Of a DNA stretch of 64,000 bases, positions 17,402-25,881 are shown piece by piece. The position numbers and the translations under genes are program-made. The notes under the pieces are model-generated. The model saw nothing but the letters and a program-made list of their open reading frames with translations. It ran no database searches and was not told the origin of the DNA. The DNA comes from Comamonadaceae bacterium PBBC1 (GTDB taxonomy: Bacteria; Pseudomonadota; Gammaproteobacteria; Burkholderiales; Burkholderiaceae_C). Location: positions 1 through 64,000 of the forward strand of contig NKIP01000020.1 of NCBI GenBank assembly GCA_002256145.1, given 5' to 3'. Numbering within the stretch: the first letter of the stretch is position 1; each line of letters begins with the position of its first letter.

Positions 17402-17730
17402 GCTTTGGGCTTTACCTTTTTGGCATCGGCCTTCTTGGGCTTCGCAGGCCTTGCGTCATACACAGCGGCAGGCTCGTTGACCATGGCGGCTGGCACGTCA
17501 GATGTCGGTACGGACGCTCTGGCCCAAGCCACGGCTGCAGCAAGGTCATCTTCGGACAGATCCAACTCGGCCAACTTGGCCCGCACCGCATCACCACGCT
17601 GAATGCGCACGGGCGTCAGGATCAACTGCCCGCCCCGGGCTTCAACATCAAAGTATTCGGTAGCCCCCACAGCCTGTGTCAGGCTCTTGGGCAGGGTGAG
17701 CTGGTTTTTGGCCGTGATTTTGGCAAGCAT
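17398..17730 (-). CDS. AbrB/SpoVT-type antitoxin
   Basis: A 110-residue protein with an N-terminal swapped-hairpin AbrB domain (about 1-45; MLAKITAKNQLTLPKSL) and a lysine- and alanine-rich C-terminal tail that probably wraps the PIN toxin. First gene of a three-gene unit, antitoxin-toxin-MFS, all joined by 4-base overlaps. A 7-base inverted repeat just upstream is the likely autoregulatory operator. Confidence 0.85.
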   Translation of the reverse strand: MLAKITAKNQLTLPKSLTQAVGATEYFDVEARGGQLILTPVRIQRGDAVRAKLAELDLSEDDLAAAVAWARASVPTSDVPAAMVNEPAAVYDARPAKPKKADAKKVKPKA

Positions 17731-17740
17731 GCTATTTCCT

Positions 17741-17761
17741 AAAGTAAGGATTCATTACTTT
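17741..17761. promoter_or_regulatory. Operator of the AbrB/PIN toxin-antitoxin unit
   Basis: AAAGTAA and TTACTTT form perfect 7-base arms around a 7-base spacer, ending 11 bases before the antitoxin ATG. AbrB-type antitoxins bind such palindromes as dimers to repress their own operon. Confidence 0.6.
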
Positions 17762-17797
17762 AACCCAAAAAGACCATGGGCAGTGCCTAACCCAGAT

Positions 17798-17821
17798 GCG
17801 GCAGCACCCGGGTGCTGCCGC
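17798..17821 (-). terminator. Perfect palindrome after pmdC
   Basis: GCGGCAGCACCC and GGGTGCTGCCGC form a 12-base perfect palindrome 15 bases after the pmdC stop. There is no T-tract on the exit side, so termination may be incomplete or Rho-assisted. It also separates the pmd operon from the toxin-antitoxin promoter. Confidence 0.5.
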
Positions 17822-17835
17822 CTTTGTGCAGACAC

Positions 17836-18792
17836 TCAGCTGTTCAGCTGCTGCTCCAGGTCGTGCAAGACCTGATAGCAAGGCAGCACTTGGGCAATCG
17901 AGCTGTTGGGCTCGCGGCCTTCGCGGATCGCGGCGAAGAACTCGCGGTCTTGCAGCTCAATGCCGTTCATCGACACCGCCACTTGCGACACATCGATCTT
18001 TTCTTCCTTGCCGGTGTACAGGTCGTCGTAACGCGCCAAATAAGTGCCCGTGTCGCCGATGTAGCGAAAGTAAGTGCCCAGCGGGCCGTCGTTGTTGAAG
18101 CTGAGAGACAAAGTGCAGATCGCACCGTTGGCTGCTTTCAGCTGGATGCTCATGTCCATGGCGATGCCCAAGGCGGGGTGGATCGGGCCTTGCACCGCGT
18201 TGGCTTTCACGATGGGGCTGCCGCACTGGTAGGCGAACAGGTCCACCGTGTGCGCGGCATGGTGCCACAGCAGGTGGTCGGTCCAGCTGCGGGCCTGGCC
18301 CAGCGCGTTCATATTGGTGCGGCGGAAGAAATAGGTCTGCACGTCCATCTGCTGGATGTTGAACTCGCCCGCCTTGATCTTGTGGTTCACCCACTGGTGG
18401 CTGGGGTTGAAACGGCGGGTGTGGCCCACCATGGCCACCAGGCCCGTTTCCTGTTGCACGCGCAGCACTTCCTGGCCTTCTTTATAAACATCGCACAGCG
18501 GAATTTCCACCTGCACATGCTTGCCCGCCTTCAGGCAAGCCAGGGTCTGGCTGGCGTGCATTTGCGTGGGCGTGCACAGGATGACGGCATCGACCTCTTT
18601 CAAAGCCAGCGATTCATTCAGGTCGGTGGTGACATGGCCAATGCCGTATTTGTCCGCCACCTCTTGGGTTTTGGCGAACTCGCGGCCGATCAGCGAGACG
18701 ACTTCCACACCGTCGATGTTTTTGATGCCATCCAGGTGTTTGATGCCGAAGGCACCAGCGCCAGCCAAGGCAACTTTGATGGTTTTGCTCAT
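17836..18792 (-). CDS. pmdC: 4-Carboxy-2-hydroxymuconate-6-semialdehyde dehydrogenase
   Basis: Gfo/Idh/MocA-fold NAD(P) enzyme of 318 residues that oxidises the protocatechuate ring-cleavage product to 2-pyrone-4,6-dicarboxylate. The Rossmann motif is VALAGAGAFGIKH (about 7-19); the EIPLCD segment (about 94-99) replaces the usual EKP motif, as in LigC/PmdC. ATG 18792 has a GGAGAA ribosome site; a longer frame upstream reads into repeat DNA. Last gene of the pmdEFDABC operon, separated from pmdB by a REP-like element. Confidence 0.92.
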   Translation of the reverse strand: MSKTIKVALAGAGAFGIKHLDGIKNIDGVEVVSLIGREFAKTQEVADKYGIGHVTTDLNESLALKEVDAVILCTPTQMHASQTLACLKAGKHVQVEIPLCDVYKEGQEVLRVQQETGLVAMVGHTRRFNPSHQWVNHKIKAGEFNIQQMDVQTYFFRRTNMNALGQARSWTDHLLWHHAAHTVDLFAYQCGSPIVKANAVQGPIHPALGIAMDMSIQLKAANGAICTLSLSFNNDGPLGTYFRYIGDTGTYLARYDDLYTGKEEKIDVSQVAVSMNGIELQDREFFAAIREGREPNSSIAQVLPCYQVLHDLEQQLNS

Positions 18793-18839
18793 GTGTGTTT
18801 CTCCAAAAGATTGAATGGGTTGGGATGTCGAATTTGGAA

Positions 18840-18867
18840 GTTGGGCGTTGGGCGTTGGGCGTTGGGC
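18840..18867. repeat. Four tandem GTTGGGC heptamers
   Basis: Four exact copies of a 7-base unit in the pmdB-pmdC gap, directly beside a family A palindrome. A simple-sequence tract of this kind could vary in copy number. Confidence 0.8.
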
Positions 18868-18888
18868 AAGCGTCAGCAGTTCATAAGC

Positions 18889-18958
18889 CATCGCCCACAG
18901 GGTGGGCTCCTACAGGGAGCTGCTCTGTCTTTGTAGGAGCCCACCCTTGTGGGCGATG
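18889..18958. repeat. REP-like repeat, family A, inverted pair
   Basis: CATCGCCCACAGGGTGGGCT... and its mirror ...AGCCCACCCTTGTGGGCGATG form a near-perfect inverted repeat of about 25 bases per arm in the pmdB-pmdC gap. Confidence 0.87.
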
Positions 18959-19013
18959 CGCTGCATGCCTGGCCCTTGGCTCAGGCACTGCGGTGCGATG
19001 ACCACCCAGCGCA

Positions 19014-19955
<942 letters not shown>

Positions 19956-20414
19956 TTAAGGTTTTTTTCCTGCTGCGCTGGACTGTTGCCCGGCTGCGCC
20001 TTGCGGCTGGTTTTGGGCTTGGGCGCTGCCGTTTTCGCCGATGTAGCGGTTGCCTTCGACGCTGCGGCCGCCTGCGATCATCATGTTGCGGTATTCCTCT
20101 TCGGTCATGCCGGTCATCGAGCCCGCCATTTGCTGGAAGCTCTTGCCATCGGTCGCGCCGATCTTGGCGAGGAAATAAATGTTGCCACCGGTGCGCATGC
20201 ACCAGTTCAGGTCTCGCGCCAGCACGGCCTGCTTTTGCTCTTCGGTCATTTGCCACTCGTCCAGATAAGCACGCTCGTCGGCCTTGAACTTTTCACGGTT
20301 CTCGGCCTTCATGAGGGACATGCAAAACTGGTTGAGCCAATAGCCTTTGCGCGATTGCTCGGCATCAAAAATGATGGTGCCGGGCACGTCTTTGTAGGGT
20401 TTGTCTAGAGCCAT
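19956..20414 (-). CDS. pmdA: Protocatechuate 4,5-dioxygenase alpha subunit
   Basis: A 152-residue LigA-type small subunit. The helical core (about residues 8-120; GYWLNQFCMSLM, FLAKIGATDG, GMTEEEYRNMM) matches the alpha subunit that caps the active site of the beta subunit. The last 30 residues are low-complexity Gln/Ala/Gly and not part of the fold. ATG 20414 is the only start consistent with the family; the longer frame reads into a repeat. Co-transcribed with pmdB. Confidence 0.93.
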   Translation of the reverse strand: MALDKPYKDVPGTIIFDAEQSRKGYWLNQFCMSLMKAENREKFKADERAYLDEWQMTEEQKQAVLARDLNWCMRTGGNIYFLAKIGATDGKSFQQMAGSMTGMTEEEYRNMMIAGGRSVEGNRYIGENGSAQAQNQPQGAAGQQSSAAGKKP

Positions 20415-20443
20415 ATTGAACCTTTGAGGTAAATGGTGATTGC

Positions 20444-20520
20444 TGTAGGAGCCCACCCCTCTGGGCGATGGCTTGTGGACCATTCAGGGTCTTATAGCCC
20501 ATGGGGTGAGCTCCTACAAG
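20444..20520. repeat. REP-like repeat, family A, degenerate right arm
   Basis: Left arm GTAGGAGCCCACCCCTCTGGGCG is intact; the right arm (GCCCATGGGGTGAGCTCCTAC) has diverged. It occupies the pmdD-pmdA gap. Confidence 0.8.
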
Positions 20521-20525
20521 GACGT

Positions 20526-21461
20526 TTATGCCTGCTCTTCAGGCCAGTACAAGCGCATCGGGTTGTCCACCAGCAGCTTGCGCTGCAACTCGGCAGTCGG
20601 CGCGATGTGCGGGATGAAATCGACCAGCAGGCCGTCGTCGGGCATGTGGTCTTTCAGGTTGGGGTGCGGCCAGTCGGTGCCCCAGAGCACGCGGTCAGGA
20701 AACTCCTCGACGATGCGCTTGGCAAACGGGATCACGTCCTGATACGCGTTTTGCTCTCCGTTCAAAGCCTTGGGGCCGGTGACCGACAAACGCTCGGGGC
20801 ACGACACCTTGCTCCACACATTGCTGTGCTCGCGCATGAACTTCTGGAACAGCGCAAACTGCGGGCCGTCCACCGGCAGCGACACATCGGGGCGGCCCAT
20901 GTGGTCCACCACCACGGTGGTCGGCAGCGCGGTGAAAAAGTCCCACAGCTCGGGCAGGTCCACCGCCTCAAAGTAGATGACCACATGCCAGCCCCATTTT
21001 TGGATGCGGCCCGCAATCTCCATCAGCTCGTCCTTGGGCGTGAAGTCCACCAAACGCTTGACGAAGTTGAAACGCACGCCGCGCACACCCGCGTCGTGCA
21101 TGGCCTGGATTTCTTGGTCCGTCACGCTGCGCTTGACGGTGGCCACACCACGCGCCATACCGTTTGAATTGACCAGAGCATCGACCATGGCGCGGTTGTC
21201 AGCGCCGTGGCAGGTGGCCTGCACCACCACATTGCGCGCAAAGCCCAAGTGGTCACGCAGCGCGTACAGCTGGTGCTTGGACGCGTCACAAGGCGTGTAT
21301 TTGCGCTCAGGGGCGTAGGGGAATTCAGCGCCCGGGCCAAACACATGGCAGTGCGCGTCCACCGCGCCAGCAGGCAGTTGGAATCGAGGCTTGGACGGGC
21401 CGGTGTACCAGTCCATCCAGCCTGCGGTTTTGGTGAAGTCACCCGTGGTTGGTTTATTCAT
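20526..21461 (-). CDS. pmdD: 2-Pyrone-4,6-dicarboxylate hydrolase
   Basis: A 311-residue amidohydrolase-superfamily protein of the LigI group, which opens the PDC lactone to 4-oxalomesaconate without needing a divalent metal. The DAHCHVFGP motif (about residues 35-43), VVDHMGRPD (about 183-191) and the catalytic-aspartate region WGTDWPHPN (about 261-269) are all present. Between pmdF and pmdA as in Comamonas. Confidence 0.94.
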   Translation of the reverse strand: MNKPTTGDFTKTAGWMDWYTGPSKPRFQLPAGAVDAHCHVFGPGAEFPYAPERKYTPCDASKHQLYALRDHLGFARNVVVQATCHGADNRAMVDALVNSNGMARGVATVKRSVTDQEIQAMHDAGVRGVRFNFVKRLVDFTPKDELMEIAGRIQKWGWHVVIYFEAVDLPELWDFFTALPTTVVVDHMGRPDVSLPVDGPQFALFQKFMREHSNVWSKVSCPERLSVTGPKALNGEQNAYQDVIPFAKRIVEEFPDRVLWGTDWPHPNLKDHMPDDGLLVDFIPHIAPTAELQRKLLVDNPMRLYWPEEQA

Positions 21462-21480
21462 GTCGAACGCCTTTCAAATG

Positions 21481-21727
21481 TCTTTTGTAGGTCGGCACCT
21501 TCAGGTCCGACACAGCGTACCCAAGGTCCTTGTCGGGGCTGAAGCCGCCGACCTACAGGAATCGGTCTTTTGTGGGTCGGCACCTTCAGGTCCGACACTG
21601 CGCACCCAAGGTCCTTGTCGGGGCTGAAGCCGCCGACCTACAGGAATCGGTCTTTTGTAGGTCGGTACCTTCAGGTCCGACACTGCGCACCCAAGGTCCT
21701 TGTCGGGGCTGAAGCCGCCGACCTGCA
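21481..21727. repeat. Three tandem 85-base copies of a family B REP unit
   Basis: The unit starting TCTTTTGTAGGTCGG recurs at 21481, 21566 and 21651, an exact 85-base period; the third copy is cut short just before the pmdF stop. Each copy contains a GTAGGTCGGCACCT arm and a mirrored AAGCCGCCGACCTAC arm. Copies differ by only a few bases, so the duplication is recent or conversion-maintained. No convincing gene lies in the gap. Confidence 0.92.
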
Positions 21728-21734
21728 ATGAAAA

Positions 21735-22418
21735 TCAATCGATGTACTTGAGGCCTGCGGCCGCCAGCGGCTCACGCATCTTGTACATGTCCAGGCCCAA
21801 CACGCCTTGCGCCAGTTTCTCTCGCTTAGCACCTTCGTTGGCTTCACGCGTTTGCGCCGCTTCCAGTGTCTTGGCCACCAAGACTTGGGGCACACACACC
21901 ACGCCGTCGTCATCGGCCACGATGGCGTCGCCGGGGTGAACGATCATGCCGGCGCACACCACGGGGATGTTCACCGAGCCCACGGTGGCCTTGATGGTGC
22001 CTTTGCTGCTGATGGCTTTGCTCCAAGCGGGAAAGCCCATCCGGGTCAACTCTTTCACGTCACGCACACCGGCGTCAATGATCAAGGCCCGTGCCCCACG
22101 GGCCATGAAGGACGTGGCCAACAGGTCACCGAAATAACCGTCGGTGCATTCGGCCGTGATGGCCGCGACCACGATGTCGCCGGGCTGAATCTGCTCGGCC
22201 ACCACATGCATCATCCAGTTGTCGCCCGGGTGCAGCAGCACCGTGACGGCCGTGCCTGACACCTGCGCGCCTGCGTAGATGGGACGCATGTAAGGCTTCA
22301 TGAGGCCCACACGGCCCATGGCTTCGTGCACGGTGGCTGAGCCCAATGCAGCCAAGGCATCGGTGGCTGCGCGGTCTGCGCGGGTGATGTTGCGGTAAAC
22401 AACGCCGAGTTCGTACAT
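21735..22418 (-). CDS. pmdF: 4-Carboxy-4-hydroxy-2-oxoadipate aldolase
   Basis: A 227-residue aldolase of the HMG/CHA (RraA-like) family that splits CHA to pyruvate and oxaloacetate, the last step of the 4,5-cleavage path. The metal and substrate motif [21 protein letters not shown] region (about 109-130) and the later [14 protein letters not shown] stretch (about 174-187) are typical. ATG 22418 has an AGGAG site; a longer frame reads into family C repeat DNA. Second gene of the operon after pmdE. Confidence 0.93.
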   Translation of the reverse strand: MYELGVVYRNITRADRAATDALAALGSATVHEAMGRVGLMKPYMRPIYAGAQVSGTAVTVLLHPGDNWMMHVVAEQIQPGDIVVAAITAECTDGYFGDLLATSFMARGARALIIDAGVRDVKELTRMGFPAWSKAISSKGTIKATVGSVNIPVVCAGMIVHPGDAIVADDDGVVCVPQVLVAKTLEAAQTREANEGAKREKLAQGVLGLDMYKMREPLAAAGLKYID

Positions 22419-22435
22419 GGTTTTCTCCTGAAAGT

Positions 22436-22456
22436 AATTGGGTTCTGACCCCAATT
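22436..22456. repeat. Short palindromic repeat, family C
   Basis: AATTGGG and CCCAATT arms flank TTCTGAC in the pmdE-pmdF gap; it carries the same CTGACCCCAATT core as the 19915-19953 element. Confidence 0.65.
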
Positions 22457-22489
22457 GTTCTTTTGCCTATGCAAACGCTTGGGGACTTC

Positions 22490-22591
22490 GTAAGAGCCCA
22501 CCCCTGTGGGCGATGGCTTGTGAACGCTTGCTGTTTGTTCAATGCACAAACATCCCATCAAACCATCGCCCACGGGGTGGGCACCTACAAA
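22490..22591. repeat. REP-like repeat, family A, inverted pair
   Basis: GTAAGAGCCCACCCCTGTGGGCG is mirrored by CGCCCACGGGGTGGGCACCTAC about 60 bases later, in the pmdE-pmdF gap. Confidence 0.83.
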
Positions 22592-22607
22592 GCGTTTTAC
22601 AAAATGT

Positions 22608-23654
22608 TTACAGGCCTTTGGCTGTCAGCTGGTCGTCCAGCCGCTTGAACACGCTGCGGGCATTGCCTTCATAGACCATGTAACGCTCTTCGTCGTTCAG
22701 GTTGGCTGTGGCTTGCACGTAGCGCTTGGTGTCGTCGAAATAGTGACCGGTTTCGGGGTCGATGCCGCGCACCGCGCCGATCATCTCGGACGCAAACAAG
22801 ATGTTCTTGACCGGGATCACCTTGGTCAGCAAGTCGATGCCCGGCTGGTGGTACACGCAGGTGTCAAAGAAGATGTTGTTCAGCAGATGCTCGGTCAGCA
22901 AAGGCTTTTTGAGCTCTTGCGCCAAGCCCCGGAAACGGCCCCAGTGGTAAGGCACCGCGCCGCCGCCGTGCGGAATCAAGAACTTCAGCGTCGGGAAGTC
23001 CTTGAACAGGTCTGAAGTCAGGCACTGCATGAAGGCGGTGGTGTCGGCGTTCAGGTAATGCGCGCCCGTGGTGTGAAAGCAGCTGTTGCAGCTGGTGCTC
23101 ACATGGATCATGGCGGGGATGTCGTACTCGACCATCTTTTCGTAAATCGGGTACCAGGCCTTGTCGCTCAAAGGGGGCGAAGTCCAGTGGCCCCCGGAAG
23201 GATCGGGGTTCAGGTTGATGCCCACGTTGCCGTACTGCTCCACGCACTTGACCAGCTCGGGGATACAAGTGGCCGGGTCCACGCCGGGCGACTGGGGCAG
23301 CATGGCCGCAGGCACAAAGTGGTCGGGAAAGAGTTGGCTCACGCGGTAGCACAGCTCGTTGCAAATCGCCGCCCAGGTGGACGAGGCATTGAAGTCGCCA
23401 ATGTGGTGCGCCATGAAACTGGCGCGGGGGCTGAAGATGGTGATGTCCGAGCCGCGCTCTTTCATCTTGGCCAGCTGGTTGGTCTCGATGCTCTCGCGCA
23501 ACTCGTCGTCGCTGATTTTCAGCTCCGAGACTTTGGGCATGGAGGCGGGGTCTTTGATGCCGGCAATTTGCTTGTTGCGCCACTCTTCCAACGCCTTGGG
23601 GGCGGTGGTGTAGTGGCCGTGCACGTCGATGATCAAGGGGTTCGTTTGGCTCAT
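22608..23654 (-). CDS. pmdE: 4-Oxalomesaconate hydratase
   Basis: A 348-residue amidohydrolase-superfamily enzyme of the LigJ type that hydrates 4-oxalomesaconate to CHA. The metal motif DVHGHYTT (about residues 10-17), a central MIHVSTSCN (about 181-189), LIPHGGGAVPYHWGR (about 223-237) and LFASEMIGAVRGIDP (about 280-294) match the family. ATG 23654 follows a GAGGAG site. First gene of pmdEFDABC, divergent from a LysR gene. Confidence 0.92.
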   Translation of the reverse strand: MSQTNPLIIDVHGHYTTAPKALEEWRNKQIAGIKDPASMPKVSELKISDDELRESIETNQLAKMKERGSDITIFSPRASFMAHHIGDFNASSTWAAICNELCYRVSQLFPDHFVPAAMLPQSPGVDPATCIPELVKCVEQYGNVGINLNPDPSGGHWTSPPLSDKAWYPIYEKMVEYDIPAMIHVSTSCNSCFHTTGAHYLNADTTAFMQCLTSDLFKDFPTLKFLIPHGGGAVPYHWGRFRGLAQELKKPLLTEHLLNNIFFDTCVYHQPGIDLLTKVIPVKNILFASEMIGAVRGIDPETGHYFDDTKRYVQATANLNDEERYMVYEGNARSVFKRLDDQLTAKGL

Positions 23655-23724
23655 TTTTTCTCCTCGCGGATGGCATGGATCGCTGGATTGAACGGGTACA
23701 CCGCGCACACCCAACATGTCTTTG

Positions 23725-23794
23725 GTAGGTCGGTGGCTTTAGCCCCGACAGGCTTGACCGGTGCACTGTGTCGGGGCTAAAGCCACCGACCTAC
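23725..23794. repeat. Perfect 26-base inverted repeat, family B, upstream of pmdE
   Basis: Arms at 23725-23750 and 23769-23794 (starting GTAGGTCGGTGGCTTTAGCC) are exact complements around an 18-base loop, 70 bases before the pmdE start. It lies in the pmdE/LysR divergent region and may sit within the pmdE leader or promoter. Confidence 0.92.
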
Positions 23795-23886
23795 AAAAGA
23801 GATGCTTCAGTTTTGAAGCCTAGATTGTGCAGGCACAGCCTGCCCCGACAAAGGTCCGTCACCATCTACCAGCTAGAACAAATTCA

Positions 23887-23907
23887 CATAACCAAGCCGC
23901 GGGTATG
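23887..23907. promoter_or_regulatory. Candidate LysR-type binding site
   Basis: An interrupted palindrome, CATAACC-N7-GGGTATG with one mismatch in the arms, about 35 bases before the LysR gene start. A second small palindrome, TGTGC-AG-GCACA, is at 23826-23837. Either could be the operator of the divergent regulator; only form and position support this. Confidence 0.35.
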
Positions 23908-23941
23908 ACAAAATCAAAGCAACCGAAAGCGCTCCTTCCCC

Positions 23942-24853
23942 ATGGACCTCAAACAGCTCGAATACTTTGTGCGCGTGGCCGAACTGGGCAGCTTCACCCG
24001 GGCGGCTCAGGCTCTAAACATCGCCCAACCGGCGCTCAGCCGACAGGTGCGCCTGCTTGAAGTGGAACTGCGGCAAAACCTGCTGGTGCGCAACGGTCGC
24101 GGCGCCACCCCCACCCAAGCCGGGTTGCTGCTGCTGGAGCACGGCCGGGGCATCTTGCACCAGGTGGAGCGGGCACGGGAAGAACTGGGCCGGGTGCGCA
24201 CCGGCCTTGCGGGCCGCGTGGCTTTGGGGCTGCCGCCCAGTGTGGCGCGGGTGCTGACGGTGCCGCTCACCCGGGCCTTTCGCGCCAAGATGCCCGAGGC
24301 CCAGCTGTCCATCAGCGAAGGCCTGTCCAGCGCCATGCAGGAAAACCTGCAAAACGGCCGCCTGGACATCGCCGTGCTCTACAACCCCAGCCCCATGCCA
24401 GGCATCGAGCACACCCCGCTGGTGCAAGAGGAATTGCTGCTGGTGCAGCCGCGCCCGCCCGGCTTGCAAGAAGACCCGCCCCCGCCCGCCATCCGCCTGC
24501 AAGAAGTCGCGGCCCTGCCCTTGGTGATTCCCACCCGCCCGAACGCGATCCGCATGCATGTGGAGTCTGAAATGGCCGCCATCGGCTGCCGCCCCCTGAT
24601 TGCGCTGGAGATCGACGGCGTGAGCGCCATCCTGGACCTGGTGGCCGACGGCGCGGGCTACGCCATCTTGCCGCGCAACGCCGTCATGCGCTCGGTGCGG
24701 CCTTCGGCGTTTTCGGTGCGGCCCCTCCAGCAACCAGCCCTGCACATCCAGCTGACCATCGCCATCAGCGCACAACGCCCCAGCACCCTCACCCAGCAAG
24801 CCACCCTGGCCCTGCTGACCGAGATGGCCGTGCAGTGGCTCAGCCCGCCCTGA
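23942..24853 (+). CDS. LysR-family regulator, probable regulator of the pmd operon
   Basis: A 303-residue LysR protein: N-terminal winged HTH (about 1-60; LGSFTRAAQALNIAQPALSRQVRLLE) and a two-lobe effector domain (about 90-300). It is divergent from pmdE with a 287-base shared region, the arrangement of many LysR activators and their targets. The Comamonas pmd operon is known to be under a LysR-type regulator (PmdR), so this is probably its counterpart, with a pathway intermediate as inducer; that link is inference. Confidence 0.88.
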   Translation: MDLKQLEYFVRVAELGSFTRAAQALNIAQPALSRQVRLLEVELRQNLLVRNGRGATPTQAGLLLLEHGRGILHQVERAREELGRVRTGLAGRVALGLPPSVARVLTVPLTRAFRAKMPEAQLSISEGLSSAMQENLQNGRLDIAVLYNPSPMPGIEHTPLVQEELLLVQPRPPGLQEDPPPPAIRLQEVAALPLVIPTRPNAIRMHVESEMAAIGCRPLIALEIDGVSAILDLVADGAGYAILPRNAVMRSVRPSAFSVRPLQQPALHIQLTIAISAQRPSTLTQQATLALLTEMAVQWLSPP

Positions 24854-24948
24854 GGGTCGCACACCCTCTAGGTCAACTAAACCTAAACGCGCGCGAACAG
24901 GTGCCCAAACAGGCGACACCGCCCCGGCCCGTGTGACAAAATGAAGCC

Positions 24949-25431
24949 ATGCTCACACCATCCGCACCGATTGAAGTCACCGCCCCAAAGCCGCACGGCT
25001 TGGGGTCTGGCAGCGTTGCGGCCAAACCCGCCCTGTCTGCCATTGCGCAGTTGCCGCAAATCCGGCAAGCCTTGAACCGGGTGGTCGGCTTGCGGCTGGC
25101 CATTGTTTTCGGGTCCTGCGCCAAAGGCCAGGCCAAACCCGACAGCGACCTCGACATCGCCCTGGCCTTTGACCAGACTATGAGCGTGCAGCAGCACATC
25201 GCGCTGATCGAAGCCCTGGCGCTGGCCACGGGCCGTCCGATTGACCTGATCGACCTGCGCACCGTGGGCGAACCCTTGCTGGGCCAAATCATGCAACACG
25301 GCGTGCGCATCCTGGGCAGCGATGTGCTGCACGCACAATACATGACACGCCACGTCATGGACGCCGCCGACTTCATGCCCTACCAGGCCCGCATACTGCA
25401 AGAAAGAAGGCAGGCATGGATTCACAAGTGA
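24949..25431 (+). CDS. mntA: MntA-type minimal nucleotidyltransferase antitoxin
   Basis: A 160-residue protein with the minimal nucleotidyltransferase motif GS-x10-DxD (from GSCAKG to DLD, about residues 55-69) and a preceding LAIVFGS strand. In characterised MntA/HepT systems this protein adds AMP to the HepT toxin to silence it. It overlaps the HepT gene by 16 bases. The first 30 residues are less conserved-looking, so the real start may be a later codon. Confidence 0.85.
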   Translation: MLTPSAPIEVTAPKPHGLGSGSVAAKPALSAIAQLPQIRQALNRVVGLRLAIVFGSCAKGQAKPDSDLDIALAFDQTMSVQQHIALIEALALATGRPIDLIDLRTVGEPLLGQIMQHGVRILGSDVLHAQYMTRHVMDAADFMPYQARILQERRQAWIHK

Positions 25432-25832
25432 TTGACCAAAAACTGGAATCATTGCGCCGTTGCCTGGTGCGCATTGAATCCAAGCGGCCTTTTGATGCCG
25501 AACAACTGGCCGATGACTACGACCTGCAGGACATCGTCTCGCTCAACCTGACACGGGCCGTTCAGATGGCGGTGGACATTGGTGCTCACATTGCAGCCAG
25601 TCAAAACCAGCCAGGACCGGCCACCATGGCCGAAACCTTCGAACAGCTCCATGGCATGGGTGTGATCACCGCCGATCTGGCGATACAACTCAAAAAGTCT
25701 GTCGGTTTCCGCAACATCGCCGTGCACAACGACAGCACCATCAATTGGCAAGTGGTCCATGCCATCATCGCGAGCCATCTGGACGACTTCAAGGACTTTG
25801 CCCGTGCTGTGAGCCTGTGGCAGCTCGGATGA
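25416..25832 (+). CDS. hepT: HepT/YutE-like HEPN ribonuclease toxin (DUF86)
   Basis: A 138-residue all-helical HEPN protein. The RNase motif R-x4-H is R99 and H104 (RNIAVH). In the canonical motif RX4HXY the tyrosine two residues after the histidine is the AMPylation acceptor; here residue 106 is aspartate (HND). It may therefore be inactive, regulated by another residue, or controlled by complex formation alone. Translationally coupled to mntA. Confidence 0.84.
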   Translation: MDSQVIDQKLESLRRCLVRIESKRPFDAEQLADDYDLQDIVSLNLTRAVQMAVDIGAHIAASQNQPGPATMAETFEQLHGMGVITADLAIQLKKSVGFRNIAVHNDSTINWQVVHAIIASHLDDFKDFARAVSLWQLG

Positions 25833-25881
25833 TCAGTGCAAACCAACAACTGAGCACCGTTTTCCCGATATCACCAGCCCC

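Noticed and set aside
21391-21712. Short frames in the 21.4-21.7 kb region on both strands with a recurring VGRHLQVRH segment
   Set aside because: They are translations of the three tandem 85-base repeats; similarity between them reflects the DNA repeat, and no ribosome site or family match is seen.
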